From Allolobophora icterica (Eukaryota; Annelida; Clitellata; Crassiclitellata; Lumbricidae): a DNA stretch of 64,000 bases. The notes under the pieces are model-generated. The model had not been told where the DNA came from. It made no database searches and saw only the letters and a list, made by a program, of their open reading frames with translations. The stretch covers positions 25,949,871 through 26,013,870 of the forward strand of contig OY744617.1 of assembly GCA_963556255.1 (NCBI GenBank). Direction: 5' to 3'. Position 1 is the first letter of the stretch, and each line of letters begins with the position of its first letter. Positions 1-17,863 of the stretch are shown here, in pieces. The translations under genes and the position numbers were made by a program.

Positions 1-1768
1 ATAATGTTGTCCTTTGCTGCTGATTTTTTCACGTCTGTTCTTACAAGCGCTGGTGCATTGAGATGTTTAGACTGGGTACGTGCCAAATCCAGAAGCTTTT
101 TAGGACCCTTTTAGGTATTGAAACATTGAACACGTCATCAAATTTCCAGTTACACCTATTTTTAGTCTTCACAGTTTTGATTTCACATCTGAACATTTAG
201 AGGGCCATGAATGAGCAGCTTAAAACTTATTTATGCCTTGTGTCACTAATATCTGTTGATATTAAAGGCAACTTGCCTTGTATTAATACTACCGTGGAAT
301 TTTGTTTCCCTTAAAATTGATATTTTTTACTTTCCCTGTGAAATTTATAGGATGCATTATGCATGATTACCCCAGTTTATACACCCCTGGGGAAGACCTA
401 GAAGTGAGGAGGACAAAAAATTATGTGAATTAACGTGTTTGCAGTTAACAGTTGCTCATAAGGAAGTTGAACCTGACTTTTTAACTGGATGCATGGGATG
501 AACCTGCTTATGGGACATGGGTGTCACTCTTTCTCATGGCAGCCATTTTGTGTGTGCAAGAACTTCTGTTTAACCCTTTAACGATGACAGGAATTTGTTT
601 CCCATACATTTTAGTACACACACGTCATTAAAGTGTTAAGTAGTGTGCAAAGTTATGGCATAAAAGTGAAATTTTCACTTTCTTAGCTTGACTTCGATAG
701 GCGTTTTAATCTTTTAATCAAAACATCATAAGTACGTATGCAATTTATGTTCGTGGTTGTATGATGAAATTTTGAGTTTTTCTGCATATTGTTTAGAAAT
801 TTCTTTTTTATGACTTGGATATGCGTATTGGACGTTTGATCAAAATGCCTCTTTAAGTCTAACTTAGTACAGCTCACAAATCTATCTACAGAAGTTTGAA
901 CTTAATCTGATGATAAGTTTAGCTCTTTTACATATCGTTTAGGTATTTATTTTGTAACTTAGGTGTTGAGAATTTAAATCAAAATAGCACAGAAAAATTC
1001 TCTCAACAGAATTTTCGAATTTGGTGATTCAATGTCTAATCAAATGTTTCTACTGTTTACATATCATTTAGAAAATTTAAGTAATGCTGTTCAGTGTTTT
1101 CTGGCAGATTTACAGTTTTATAAACACATCTCTGTGTACAAAGCCGGCATGCTAATTTTTGACATAAAGTAATAGTACTGGTAAAATAGCACTGAACTGC
1201 CTCGTCACGGTGCTGTTGATGAGACAGTTTAATTTTAAACAGTTTGAAAGCTTGACACTGCTGTTATATGATGAATATACCAATTGTACAAATCTGCAAT
1301 TTAACGATAACTGGAACAGTAGGTTCTGGTGGTAAATATAACGATGTCACCAAAGAAAATAAATTGACTGTATAGGTACCTTAAAACAGTTTATCACAAT
1401 TCTAGTCTTATTTATCGAGTTTTGCAAATGATTTCAGTATTTGTAATTTTCGTGGTCAATTTTTTATTTATCTTACAGAAGTTAGTGTGGTTTGATCCTT
1501 TTGAAATTAGATTTTGATTGTTTTACTGAACAGTTTTATCATACGTTTCATTTCATTTTATCGGACATTAGTTTTTTCCAGATTTTAAGTCTTGATTTTA
1601 CAAGTTAGCACTAACCAATATTTCACCAATGGTTTTTTAGATTTGTGTTTTCTTTCCGTTTGTTTATTTGTTAGAGCACAGGGCTACTATACCACCAAAA
1701 CGATTTAAGATATTTATCGTTGCTACCATTTGATGGCAACCAGTTATTATTCTTCTTTGCTTCTGAGG
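1..1768. other. no gene recognised
   Basis: AT-rich sequence with no open frame that looks coding, no splice-flanked exon I can defend and no clear repeat. It could be upstream sequence or an early intron of RUVBL2, or the 3' flank of a gene outside the window. Confidence 0.5.
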
Positions 1769-1769
1769 T

Positions 1770-2040
1770 TATTTTATAGAGTAGTGTAAAACGTGTTACA
1801 TTTTGTGTACATACTACAGTTACAGATACGATAATACAGTACAACTGCATTTGATACTGCCTTCTTCCAAAGTTCAGAAGTGCCTATGACCATACGACAG
1901 AACATCGATGGCGCAGAGCATTTGTGAGTGAAGGAGTTGCTCAAGGTCCCTATGCAGTAACTGCCTCGGGCGAGGCTCGAACCCATACTCTCTGTGTTAC
2001 AGGCCGAGCGGTCTAACCAACCAGCCACTGTACACAGCTA
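1770..2040 (-). mobile_element. tRNA-derived SINE, family C, minus strand
   Basis: On the minus strand the element opens with a tRNA-like head. An A-box-like TGGTTAGACCG lies near 2011-2027 and a perfect B box GGTTCGAGCC at 1974-1983. A body follows that contains a 'tagggaccttgagcaa'-like stretch. A second, more diverged copy with the same order of blocks lies at 10336-10483 (minus). The head does not fold into a convincing tRNA, so I call a SINE and not a tRNA gene. Confidence 0.65.
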
Positions 2041-2965
2041 CACCACACCACACGCAATGTAATGACACCAAAGTGTAACCACATGTGATTCTTCGTAGTA
2101 AACACACAGCTTTGCTGCCTTTGTGCCTATAACTTAGGTTTCATCTCTTCAGATTTGTCTGAGAGTTTCATAGAAAAGCCGTTTGCTATTTACGAATGTT
2201 TAGCTGCATGCATGCATAAATATACTGCAGTCTAGGATATGGATCCGTAATGTAATGTCACACGGTCGCTATGGAGCAACTTGTACATTTATATTTAAAT
2301 TTTTTTAGTTCAGCTGCAGAATGAAACTTTGTTTTTCAAAACAGTACTTAATTTGGCTACCAGACATAGTGCTACAAGATATACCATGTTCTATTCTAAA
2401 CAATAGTTATGTGTGCAAGGGTTGAAATTATTCTGAAATTTAACATCTTTATTTTTGCCTCTCTCTCTGTCTCTAATTGTGTAGCCCAAATATTTTCTAG
2501 GTACTAACAGTGTTTTCATTCTCTGACTTGCAGCTGAATGAACTTAACTTTAAGGTCACATTGGACGTGGTAAAAATGAGGAAATTAGTCTTGGGCAGGG
2601 TGAATGATACAATCTGTATCCCCATTTTTTTCCAGTTGGAATTGTGAAATTGGCACTGGTTAAATGAGTGTTTCTAATTGTTAGATATGGATATTCTTGT
2701 TTGTTTGTGTTATTTTAATTTATTATGAAAACAACTGCACGTTAATTTTTTAGAGAGTTTTTTCTTGGACGTGTCTCGTTTAACTGCTGCTGATTCTGAT
2801 TCTGTCAGACTTTGTCGAAACTAGTTTTTGTTCTGATATAGAAGTCACGTGTTGAGCTGTGAATACCACTTCTGTGCCAAGTTAAGGGATTTCTGTCATT
2901 AAAAGCTGAATGTTGGTTGATTGTTCTCATCACTGAGTTGTTTATAATCATGTTACACTGTATGT

Positions 2966-3190
2966 GTATTGATAATCTAGTGGTTAGCGTGGTCGACTGT
3001 CGGCCGAAAGGTCGGGGGTTCACATCCCCACCAGAGCAGAAATTTGGTTTAAAATTTCTACTTCATCTGTACCCCTAGCCAACTCAGCTATAATGAGTAC
3101 ACTGACCGCACACTGTGGGTGGGAAGATGAGACGGCGAGGTAGAGGACTGGCCACCCACCCTTGTATGCCAAGGCTAAGAAAGTTGCCGA
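2966..3190 (+). mobile_element. tRNA-derived SINE, family A
   Basis: A tRNA-like head has an A box TAGTGGTTAGCG near 2978 and a B box GGTTCACATCC near 3017. The body contains 'aactcagctataa', 'gacactgaccgcac'-like and 'gggaagatgagacgg' blocks and ends in a 'cacccttgtatgcc' segment. The same blocks recur in reverse at 41745-42119 and as a 3' fragment at 60190-60265, which defines a dispersed family. Confidence 0.7.
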
Positions 3191-5220
3191 CACTGCATAT
3201 GCACGGCTGCCTGAGCCTGCCTGTCAGGCTAGGTTAAGGTCTGCTTTTCTTCATATGTGTATTGTAGTGCATAGTGATTGGCATTTTAATAGCACCGCTT
3301 CAAGATTAGTAATCGGCGGTACTCTTGATCCAGCATATATTCTCATCTGGTTCTTGCAGCCTGACCGAACAATCAGGCTCTTGCAGACAGTTCATAGTAA
3401 AATACACGATGAATATGAGATGCATAGATTTCTGCCTAAGAGCAATGAATGGTGCAAACTAGAGCTATGGATATTGAGGCCGTTTATTCTTACACAGTTA
3501 AATATTGCATGAAAGAACTTAATAAGGGTGACCTATAAAAGGTATGGCGTTCTGGGGCTGTTAGAAACCTTTTCAGGTTATCCGTAGATGGTTTAGAGAA
3601 CCAAACATGCAATGTTTTTTACAGATTAAAAGAGTACTATATACACGTAACAACATATGTGGTTGAATTTACAGGGTAGGTTTTGACCCATAGGGATGAG
3701 GTCAAACCCCAGCTGTGATAAAAAAAATTCGACTTTAGCCTCTCAGTAATGTTCAGTCCCGTAAAGTAACCTTGTGCCCTTACTTTAACGTGCTTGGTAT
3801 AGCGGGAACAAGCTTATTCACAGACGCCTAGTCAAATCATAATCGATGGGCGAGGTGGTGAAATCGGTTCCAGCCTGTCAAGATCCAAAGGGGTCAGCCA
3901 GGCAGACAGACAGACAGACAGACGGCTGAGGTGGGCGGGATTTAGAGTCGAAACGGTGAGGGAGGTAAGGGGGACGTTTAATTTTATAACTAATGTACAC
4001 ATTGTTGTGTTAGCGTAATGCTTTGCTTCGTTTTTTAAAATCAAAGTCAAGGTTAAAGTTCATTGATATTTAATGGTTTCAGTTGAATCTAACTAGGCCT
4101 ACTATCCGAATTCTACTCTATGATCAAACCAAAAGACCTATAATAGTCTATAGATTCTTGGATCAAACCCAAGGATTCTAGAATAAAGAGTCCTTGGATC
4201 AAACCTATAGACATCGTATAACATGTCCATGGTCCAGACTTCCACGCTCTCCATTCAAACGTATAGTTCGAGTATATCGAAGGCGCATTTCGAGCTGCGA
4301 CGTCGAGACCTGTGCTGAGCAGGTAACCAGTATAATGAGATAAAGAAGCCAAAACAAGAGTGGTCGGAACATTCGAAGTTGGAGTTCGGGCTTTTGTAAT
4401 TATTTCTTGTAAAGACACAAAATGGCTTTGGTGAGAGTTAAAATTTATTTTGACGAGTTAAATTAAATTATTATGGATTTCCTTCTTTACATTAGCGATG
4501 CCTGACTTGACTGAGTGCGTTTATAATTTTAGCGCTTTATGTAACTATGGGTGAGCGTCACCATGCCGTTAGCCACTCGCATGTTGAAACCTGTCTAATG
4601 TGGGTCATTCCATGTCAAATCAACCAAAATCCAGAAACGTCCCAACCACCCCATCGCTGAATTTGACGATATTAGGCCAGTTTGTAAATCTACACGTGTT
4701 AGGAAACCTTGCAAAATATCGGCATTTGATGTTGCATGTTCAAAATATGAGAAGTTTTATATTGTCGGGGTAGCGGCAGCTGGTGAACGACAATTCAGGC
4801 AAAAGATCATTTACCGTATGAAGTAATGTTCAACCCCTTTCTACTGGTGTGCAGTACTTTACTGTGCTGCCTATCCTACATGACCAGATTTCAGTTAGAA
4901 ATTGACCTATCTTTTACTTCACACAGTTTTGGAGAGAATCAAACACTGAGTGCTTCATTCTTCAGCTCATTCATAAAATAAGCCAAAACAAGGCCACTAA
5001 CTATGTCAGTATCATTCTGTAAAATTTAAAGAATAGTTAACATATTTTTGTCATAACTTTAACTGCTATTCACCTAGATTAAAATGGTGACTTACGTGAT
5101 AACATTACATTACACCTTGTGGGCTGTCACATGCTGATCTGGTTAAATTTGTATTTAGTTTTCCTACAGTAGGAAACGGTAAACCTACCTTCTCACATTA
5201 TGCTACAAGTATCTATGACG
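3191..5220. other. intergenic, no gene recognised
   Basis: The only recognisable item is a short (GACA)n run at about 3899-3924. Open frames on both strands (for example 3162-3512 plus, which starts inside the SINE, and 4113-4418 minus) show no known domain or splice context. Confidence 0.5.
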
Positions 5221-5221
5221 C

Positions 5222-5712
5222 GGTCTACCCGAATCGCTGAATCCCGAATCGCTGAAAGCCCTTAAACTGCAAAATCCACCAAATCACCAAAAGCAGTTTT
5301 CTACCAAGCATGTGATTTGCCGAAAACTAGCTTGGACCCGAATCGCCCTGTGTAACCAGATGTATTCACCTTTTACAAGCCTGTCTTTACTGTTTACTTG
5401 CTTGAAATTTGGTTACTGAATAAAATTGAATTGAATTGAAAAAATAATGCATTCATATACTACTTTAATACATGTTAAAACATATATCCGGCGATACGGG
5501 TTTTCTTCACAAAATAGTTTCAGGGATTCGGCGATTCGCTACGAACAGCATTTTCGGTTATACGGGTTTTCTTCACAAAATAGTTTCAGGGATTCGGCGA
5601 TTCGCTACGAACAGCATTTTCGGTTATACGGGTTTTCTTCGCAAAATAGTTTCGGCGATTCGGCAGTAATAACATTTCGGCGATTCGTGATTCGCTACGT
5701 GCCCTCTAGGAC
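5222..5712. repeat. 66-bp tandem repeat inside a possible MITE
   Basis: A 66-bp unit is repeated about 2.7 times between about 5495 and 5692 (TACGGG anchors at 5495, 5561 and 5627). 66 is a multiple of three, so one frame reads as a 22-residue protein repeat, which I regard as accidental. The left flank (5225-5345) has several copies of 'cgaatcgctgaa' and the right flank has its complement 'cggcgattcg', which suggests loose terminal inverted repeats of a transposon-like unit. The inverted-repeat part is inference. Confidence 0.6.
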
Positions 5713-5958
5713 CAACGTGTATGGCTAAAAATGAATACAGTGCTAGAAATGAGTGGTTTCCTATGTGTTTACTAAAATCTAATCTAAGAACTCCTAAGGT
5801 GCCACTGTAATAATGCTCAAGGTGTCAGTCAGTGGTTGATACTAAGGAAAATCGTTGTGCAGGCTGTATTCTAGGATGAGTCCTGTCAAGAAGGTGATCC
5901 AAAAGGATGCAGAAACAGTCTTTGGAGGAAATAAGTCCACAAAAAGATTATGTAGTTA

Positions 5959-6088
5959 CACTGGCGTAAACTTGTAGAAAATATTGGGGAGGCATTTGGT
6001 TATTCGGTATACACTTGTTGCATTGGGTCCATCTCAATTATTGGGGGGAGCGCCCCGGCTGCCCCCCCCCCCCGAGTCTGCGCCTATG
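5959..6088. mobile_element. short hAT-type MITE (diverged)
   Basis: Ends read CACTGGCGTAAAC on the left and the complement of CATAGGCGCAGACTC on the right. They are flanked by tgtagtta and agtattta, which match at 6 of 8 positions as a decayed 8-bp target duplication. The right end contains a C-run. Its ends resemble the better-preserved elements in this window, for example the one at 32258-32583. Confidence 0.5.
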
Positions 6089-6409
6089 AGTATTTATATA
6101 GAAGTTCGCACAGGTGTACTGTTGAAAGTTGTTTGAAGAATTACAGACCTGTTCAGTAAAACTGAGTGAATAAGACTTGTTGCCTGTTCACTTTTAAGGC
6201 AGCTTATTGTGCATGTATGACTTGAACTCGAGCATTTACTGCAATCATTGTATCAGAAGATACGAGTGCTGCTCATGTGCTGTACTCTGTTATGGTATAT
6301 TAAGAGGAGCTTTCAGTTGTCTATCGTTCATGCAAAAATGTATAATTACTAGATGTTACTGAAAACTAAATTATTCTTCTGGATGTACCTGTAATAGGCT
6401 GTAGCTCAG

Positions 6410-13366
<6,957 letters not shown>

Positions 13367-13417
13367 CTCACTTGTGTCTCCAGTGATGCTGGGTTAATCT
13401 GCGTGCTGACAGACTGT

Positions 13418-13423
13418 AATAAA
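13418..13423 (+). terminator. poly(A) signal of RUVBL2
   Basis: A canonical AATAAA hexamer lies 52 nt after the RUVBL2 stop codon and is the first one downstream. Confidence 0.6.
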
Positions 13424-14561
13424 CTAGCATAAAACTGACGAACATCAGGAAGCATCGTCAATTGTTCTCCACTTATGCTTTTTAGCTGTTCACGTTGCTT
13501 GGTGATCTTGTGTCTTCTCATCTGCAACTGCTGCGAATATTATTCAAGTGCTCTGAACATGAACAAAAATTTCTAGTATGAGGCAATCCAGAGTTTATTA
13601 GAAATCTTTTTAATCAAAATGTTTAGACTTGTTGAAGAAACTAGCAGTCTGTCGAAGAAGAATTTTCGACCTGGATTCCCTAACGGATTATGACTGATTA
13701 CCATACCACATGAAGCGACCATTGGTTGTTGCTTTGTGCATTATGATGCTGGCACCATAGAAGTCATTAGATTAGAAAAAGAGTGCTTTAATGCTGTTGG
13801 TTGTTTTGTATCTAAATATTTAGTATGTTTTTTTCTATTTTTTTCTGCTCGTGAATTCTACTTTTGAAACTCTCCACACCTACTAAAATTGACCAACGGT
13901 TGTTGTTATCTTACAAAGTGCAATTGATAGCCTTCAGTCTTGTTTGGTTATTCTGTGTTGGTTCAGCAGTTTCTTGTCACATTCTGTTTATGATTTCCTA
14001 ACAATTCGTCATTCACGTGATAATTTTTTCGTTGCGCTTCGTGTTGACTCACTTTTCACATCGGTTGTTGTTTGATCTGAGAGTTAGCAACTTGGAGAAA
14101 GAGCATTCAAAATCTAAAACTGTCTTTTAATTAAAGATTCAGACAGATGCGCAAGTGCAGTGGCCCCAATTGAAAAAGTGGAGAAGCTGTTTTTGGCCAC
14201 CAAAAGGTAATGAGGTAATGCATAATATTTCCAGCTGGGCTCAGAGATACGTGTAATAAGGAAAAAGTGTTGAATGGTTTACCAAGTCCTGTCTCCCACA
14301 CTCACACTGTTTGGGTGTTAAAGATGATTTGATAAACCTTGCAATGTTGGATTGGCAAAGTCGTGATTACTTTAAAACGATCTTCAAAACCTTGCTTGCT
14401 CTATTCTAGAGCTGGTTGTTACACACCACACTGTCAAAACCTGGTTGACCCTTGTTTACAACATTTTCTGTAGTCCTGTAGTAATATTTCTAGCCTTCAT
14501 GACTGGTGTGTAATCTGAGACCTGTGGTTATAGTTTTGATATTTCATGGGAGGGGTGTGCC

Positions 14562-14754
14562 TATAGGCGTAATTTGTGAGGGGTACCTGTACCCCCACTT
14601 TTTGGACTAGGGGTACCGTACCCCACTATTTCAGGGATGCCAATCAATATTTTATTATTGTGCCTTCCCAGAGAAGACAGTCTCTGTCTTTCTTCGTGTA
14701 TGTAAGAAATTGGTACCCCCCACTTTTTAGACCAAAGTTACCGGTATGCCCCTG
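14562..14754 (-). mobile_element. hAT MITE, family G, internally deleted copy
   Basis: The ends match the family at 32258-32583, here in reverse (TATAGGCGTAA on the left, TGCCCCTG on the right). It is flanked by a perfect 8-bp target duplication ggtgtgcc (14554-14561 and 14755-14762). At 193 bp it lacks about 130 bp of the interior found in the other three copies. Confidence 0.8.
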
Positions 14755-15902
14755 GGTGTGCCTCATACAGCTCTGCTTTGGGTCATTAATTATGTGAAAG
14801 AATGGGATGGGTTATTGGTCCCATTCTGACTCGTCTACCAGGAAGAAAAAATTTGCTAAAACTGAACAAAAAGGTTGACAACTGCATTAAATTATAAACC
14901 ATTGATTTTCAAGAAGAGCTCGAAGTCAAAATATGTAGGCTACACGTATAATGCCACACCAGGCAACTGTACAGTCGGCAGTTTCTGATATGTAAAACCA
15001 TCTAAGCTAATGTTGACGATGCACTTATCTCAAGTGATCTGCCTATCAGACTATTGCATATAAATTAGCTTTGGGTGGATGACTTCTTCATAATTAAGGT
15101 CTGATCTGATACAAGGATGCCGTATTGCATCTGTAATAGTGTGATCACTACACAGTGGTCTCTCTTGCGGTATTAGGCTGTTCCCTGGCCTTGTTCTAGG
15201 CCCTGGACCATTTTTGGCAATAAATAATTGTTAATCGCTAAGATATCGGCACAGTATAAATAATTACAACTGTGATATCAGCATACCACTATTTTTACTT
15301 CAAAATGGCAAAAAGAAGCCTTTGCAACTTTTGCGGCAGCAGTATCATTTGCTTTGGGCGCACATAGCTTAGTGTTTTGGTAAAAGAAGACTGGAAAATA
15401 TGGCTTTTCGAAAACCAGAAAATGAAAATGCGCTTTTTATTCGTGGCATTAGGAGCGTGACGACTGCTTTTAGTTTAATGTTAAGGCATGTTCACTTTCG
15501 AAATGCATTTATTTAGGTCAATCGTTAAGGAACGAGGGTTATAGGCGCGTTTTATTATAATAATAGGACATTGTTTTTATATTCTGCGGCGGTGCCCTGG
15601 TTACGATGTATCCAATTAAGGTTAGTTTCTTGAAATGTGGAAATGAAAAGTTTGTAATTCTTGAGTCTCGTGGAACTGTAAATGAGGCAGAACTCGCGTC
15701 GGGTTGTTTTGTGTTCTTAAGCCGCAACGTTAAAATAATTATGCAAATTAGTTGCGCGGCGCTAGTGAAGGGGGTCCCTATGTCTTGACAACATACCCAA
15801 CGGAAGCCCTGTTTTTTATGGTAACATATAACTCTCCACAGACTCCGCATATGCTTCATTTACATTTGTACTGATGGGACTTGATCCCTGGCACATCACG
15901 TG

Positions 15903-16223
15903 CAGTGGCGTCACTAGATGGGTGCGAGGGGTGTGGGCCGCACCGGGTGACACCTTCAGAGGGGGTGACACCAAAATGACTGTCTAAACATTTTCTGCAG
16001 AGTGTCAGCAGAAATTTATTATTTTTAAATTAACAATAACAGGTAACAACAAAAACATGCCTTGTAAGCCCAGTTTACTTGTACTGTGTCAGTATCAATA
16101 TACAAAAAGCATTACTAAGGATACTGTATGGTCTGGTAAGGGACTAAGGGAGGAGGAGAAGGGCCATGGGGGTGACACCATGACTTACCACACTGGATGA
16201 CACCAACCCTAGTGACTCCACTG
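15903..16223. mobile_element. hAT-type MITE
   Basis: The terminal inverted repeats are CAGTGGCGTCACTAG and, on the other strand, CAGTGGAGTCACTAG, which match at 14 of 15 positions. The flanks atcacgtg and atgaagtg agree at 6 of 8 positions, as expected for an old hAT target duplication. The 321-bp interior has 'ggtgacacca' near both ends and no coding capacity. Confidence 0.75.
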
Positions 16224-16897
16224 ATGAAGTGTATAATTTTTGGAGGTTTTGAGTACAGACAGTCTTATCCATACAAGGTGGCTAATCACTCTTGAAGTCA
16301 TGACTGTGTGAGTCACTGTGTACTACACTGACTTTGAAAATTTTCATTGTTGAGCTGCATTATGAAAGCTAGCGCAGTTTTGATTTCCTACCTGTTGCCA
16401 CATGTATGCATCAGTCAAACGTTTCTTCTTTACCAGTCTTTACCTGTTTTCTGCTCACCATCCAAGTAAAATTAAAAAATGAGCTTTAAAAGACGCTTAG
16501 CAGAAGTTCTCTGTCCTCATACTGCATTTCTATGCAGGAATGGAAATGTGTTAGTTTTCTGTTTTACCATTGTAGTAGTGGAAACTTATTGATTTTAGCT
16601 TAGTTTCAGTTTCATTTTCTGGAAGCTGAGTCATACTTTTCAGAGGATGTGGCTCTTCAGGTTTTGCCACCCCTCTGTAATCTGTATATAAGCAGGCCTA
16701 CTGCTAGCTTTGGTTTTATGTTCTGGGATATGGCTGATGTTTTAAGACATTCTGGTTGTTACAGAGATTTTGCTACTAGATGGTGAATGCTTACCCACTG
16801 CGTGCTGATTGAATGTTTAACGTATTTGTTTGCTGATTTGCGATCACTGGTTTAACGTTTGTGTTGCACGAAGGTTTAAGAAAAACAGTCTTTAAAG

Positions 16898-16930
16898 ATG
16901 CAGAGAAACAAGAACTCCAGGACAAGGAAG
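16898..16930 (+). CDS. candidate first coding exon of the HELZ2-like gene
   Basis: An ATG with an in-frame TAA upstream opens a 33-nt frame coding a very basic peptide (MQRNKNSRTRK) and meets a GTGTCG donor in phase 0. The giant downstream exon can begin at 17831 after an ATTATAG acceptor, also in phase 0, with another basic stretch (GKEQQRSR) before the internal ATG at 17864. The donor is weak, so this is a suggestion and not an established exon. Confidence 0.3.
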
Positions 16931-17863
16931 GTGTCGCAGGACAATGAGGAAATTACTGACGATCTGGTAAACTTTGTGGGGGTTGTCACCACCTTTCTCT
17001 CTGGCAAAACCAGATAATTTTTCGGAGAATATAGGGCTGTGATTAGCCTCATATCTTATCTTTGATTGGGCATGGTGTATGTGGTGGCAGTAGCAGGATT
17101 GGTGGTGGTGGGTGTGGTTTTGTAATGGTGGAATTGATTGTGTTGAGTGTGTTGGGGTTAGGATTGATGTACTGAGTAGTTGTGCTGGGAATGGTTGGCT
17201 GTTTGGAGTGATGGTGGTGGTGTTCAAAATGGTGAGGTCTGTGTTAGTGTGGTAAGCAGCAGTGATGTTGTGTTTGTTGGCTGCAAAGTGATGTCAGTAT
17301 GACAAGAGGAATTTAAGAAACAAGAATGTGCTAATTAAGTTACTCATAGAAGATGGATAATAGACTATTTTTACTGACATTGCAAGTTTGAGAACTATCT
17401 TCAGTTTGGAAATGCTTTGCCACAGTGAAACTTATAAAGGTGTTTAATGCACCAGTACAATGTAAATTCTGACATAATTCGTTGTAGGATGTGGGATTTA
17501 ACATGAATAATTGGATCTACTTTGATTTAACTCTGAGTATGATGCTATTACTAGGGCAAAGTTCTTTGTTATAAGGTACTACCTGATATGACCTCCAACA
17601 GTAATGTTATTACTAGGTTCCAGTGTAAACTGTCGGAAGCCATTACTGGTGTGTACTGTACCATTTCTCTTGAGTTGACGGATAGGGAATTCTTTACCGG
17701 TATAGGTTTACTAAGGTTTGATATGATGTCAGCACATATGATTTGTTGAGAATTTTCTAGTTCCTTCAACTTCACTTGTAGGAAAGGACAGATTTTGAAG
17801 AGCTTGTCAACTTTCATTCCTCTATTATAGGGTAAAGAGCAGCAGCGTTCTAGACATGCAAAC

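Larger units (their letters stand above)
13424..16897. other. intergenic between RUVBL2 and the HELZ2-like gene
   Basis: No coding exon is recognised. It holds two hAT-type elements (14562-14754 and 15903-16223). The short open frames at 15539-15859 on either strand have no domain signature. Confidence 0.5.

Noticed and set aside
1969..2040. A functional tRNA gene on the minus strand
   Set aside because: The A and B boxes are present, but the acceptor and anticodon stems do not pair properly and a SINE body follows.
3162..3512. 116-codon plus-strand frame
   Set aside because: It starts within a SINE and has no domain or splice support.
4113..4418. 101-codon minus-strand frame
   Set aside because: Its second half is built from repeated 'ttggatcaaacc' words and no homology was recognised.
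5447..5728. Protein with 22-residue repeats
   Set aside because: The repeat length is a multiple of three only because the DNA unit is 66 bp. Another frame is open too, and there is no splice or start context.
5881..5910. ATG frame reading MSPVKK followed by GT as the missing first exon of RUVBL2
   Set aside because: The donor GTGATC is poor and the peptide does not resemble known reptin N-termini, so I left the 5' exon unassigned.
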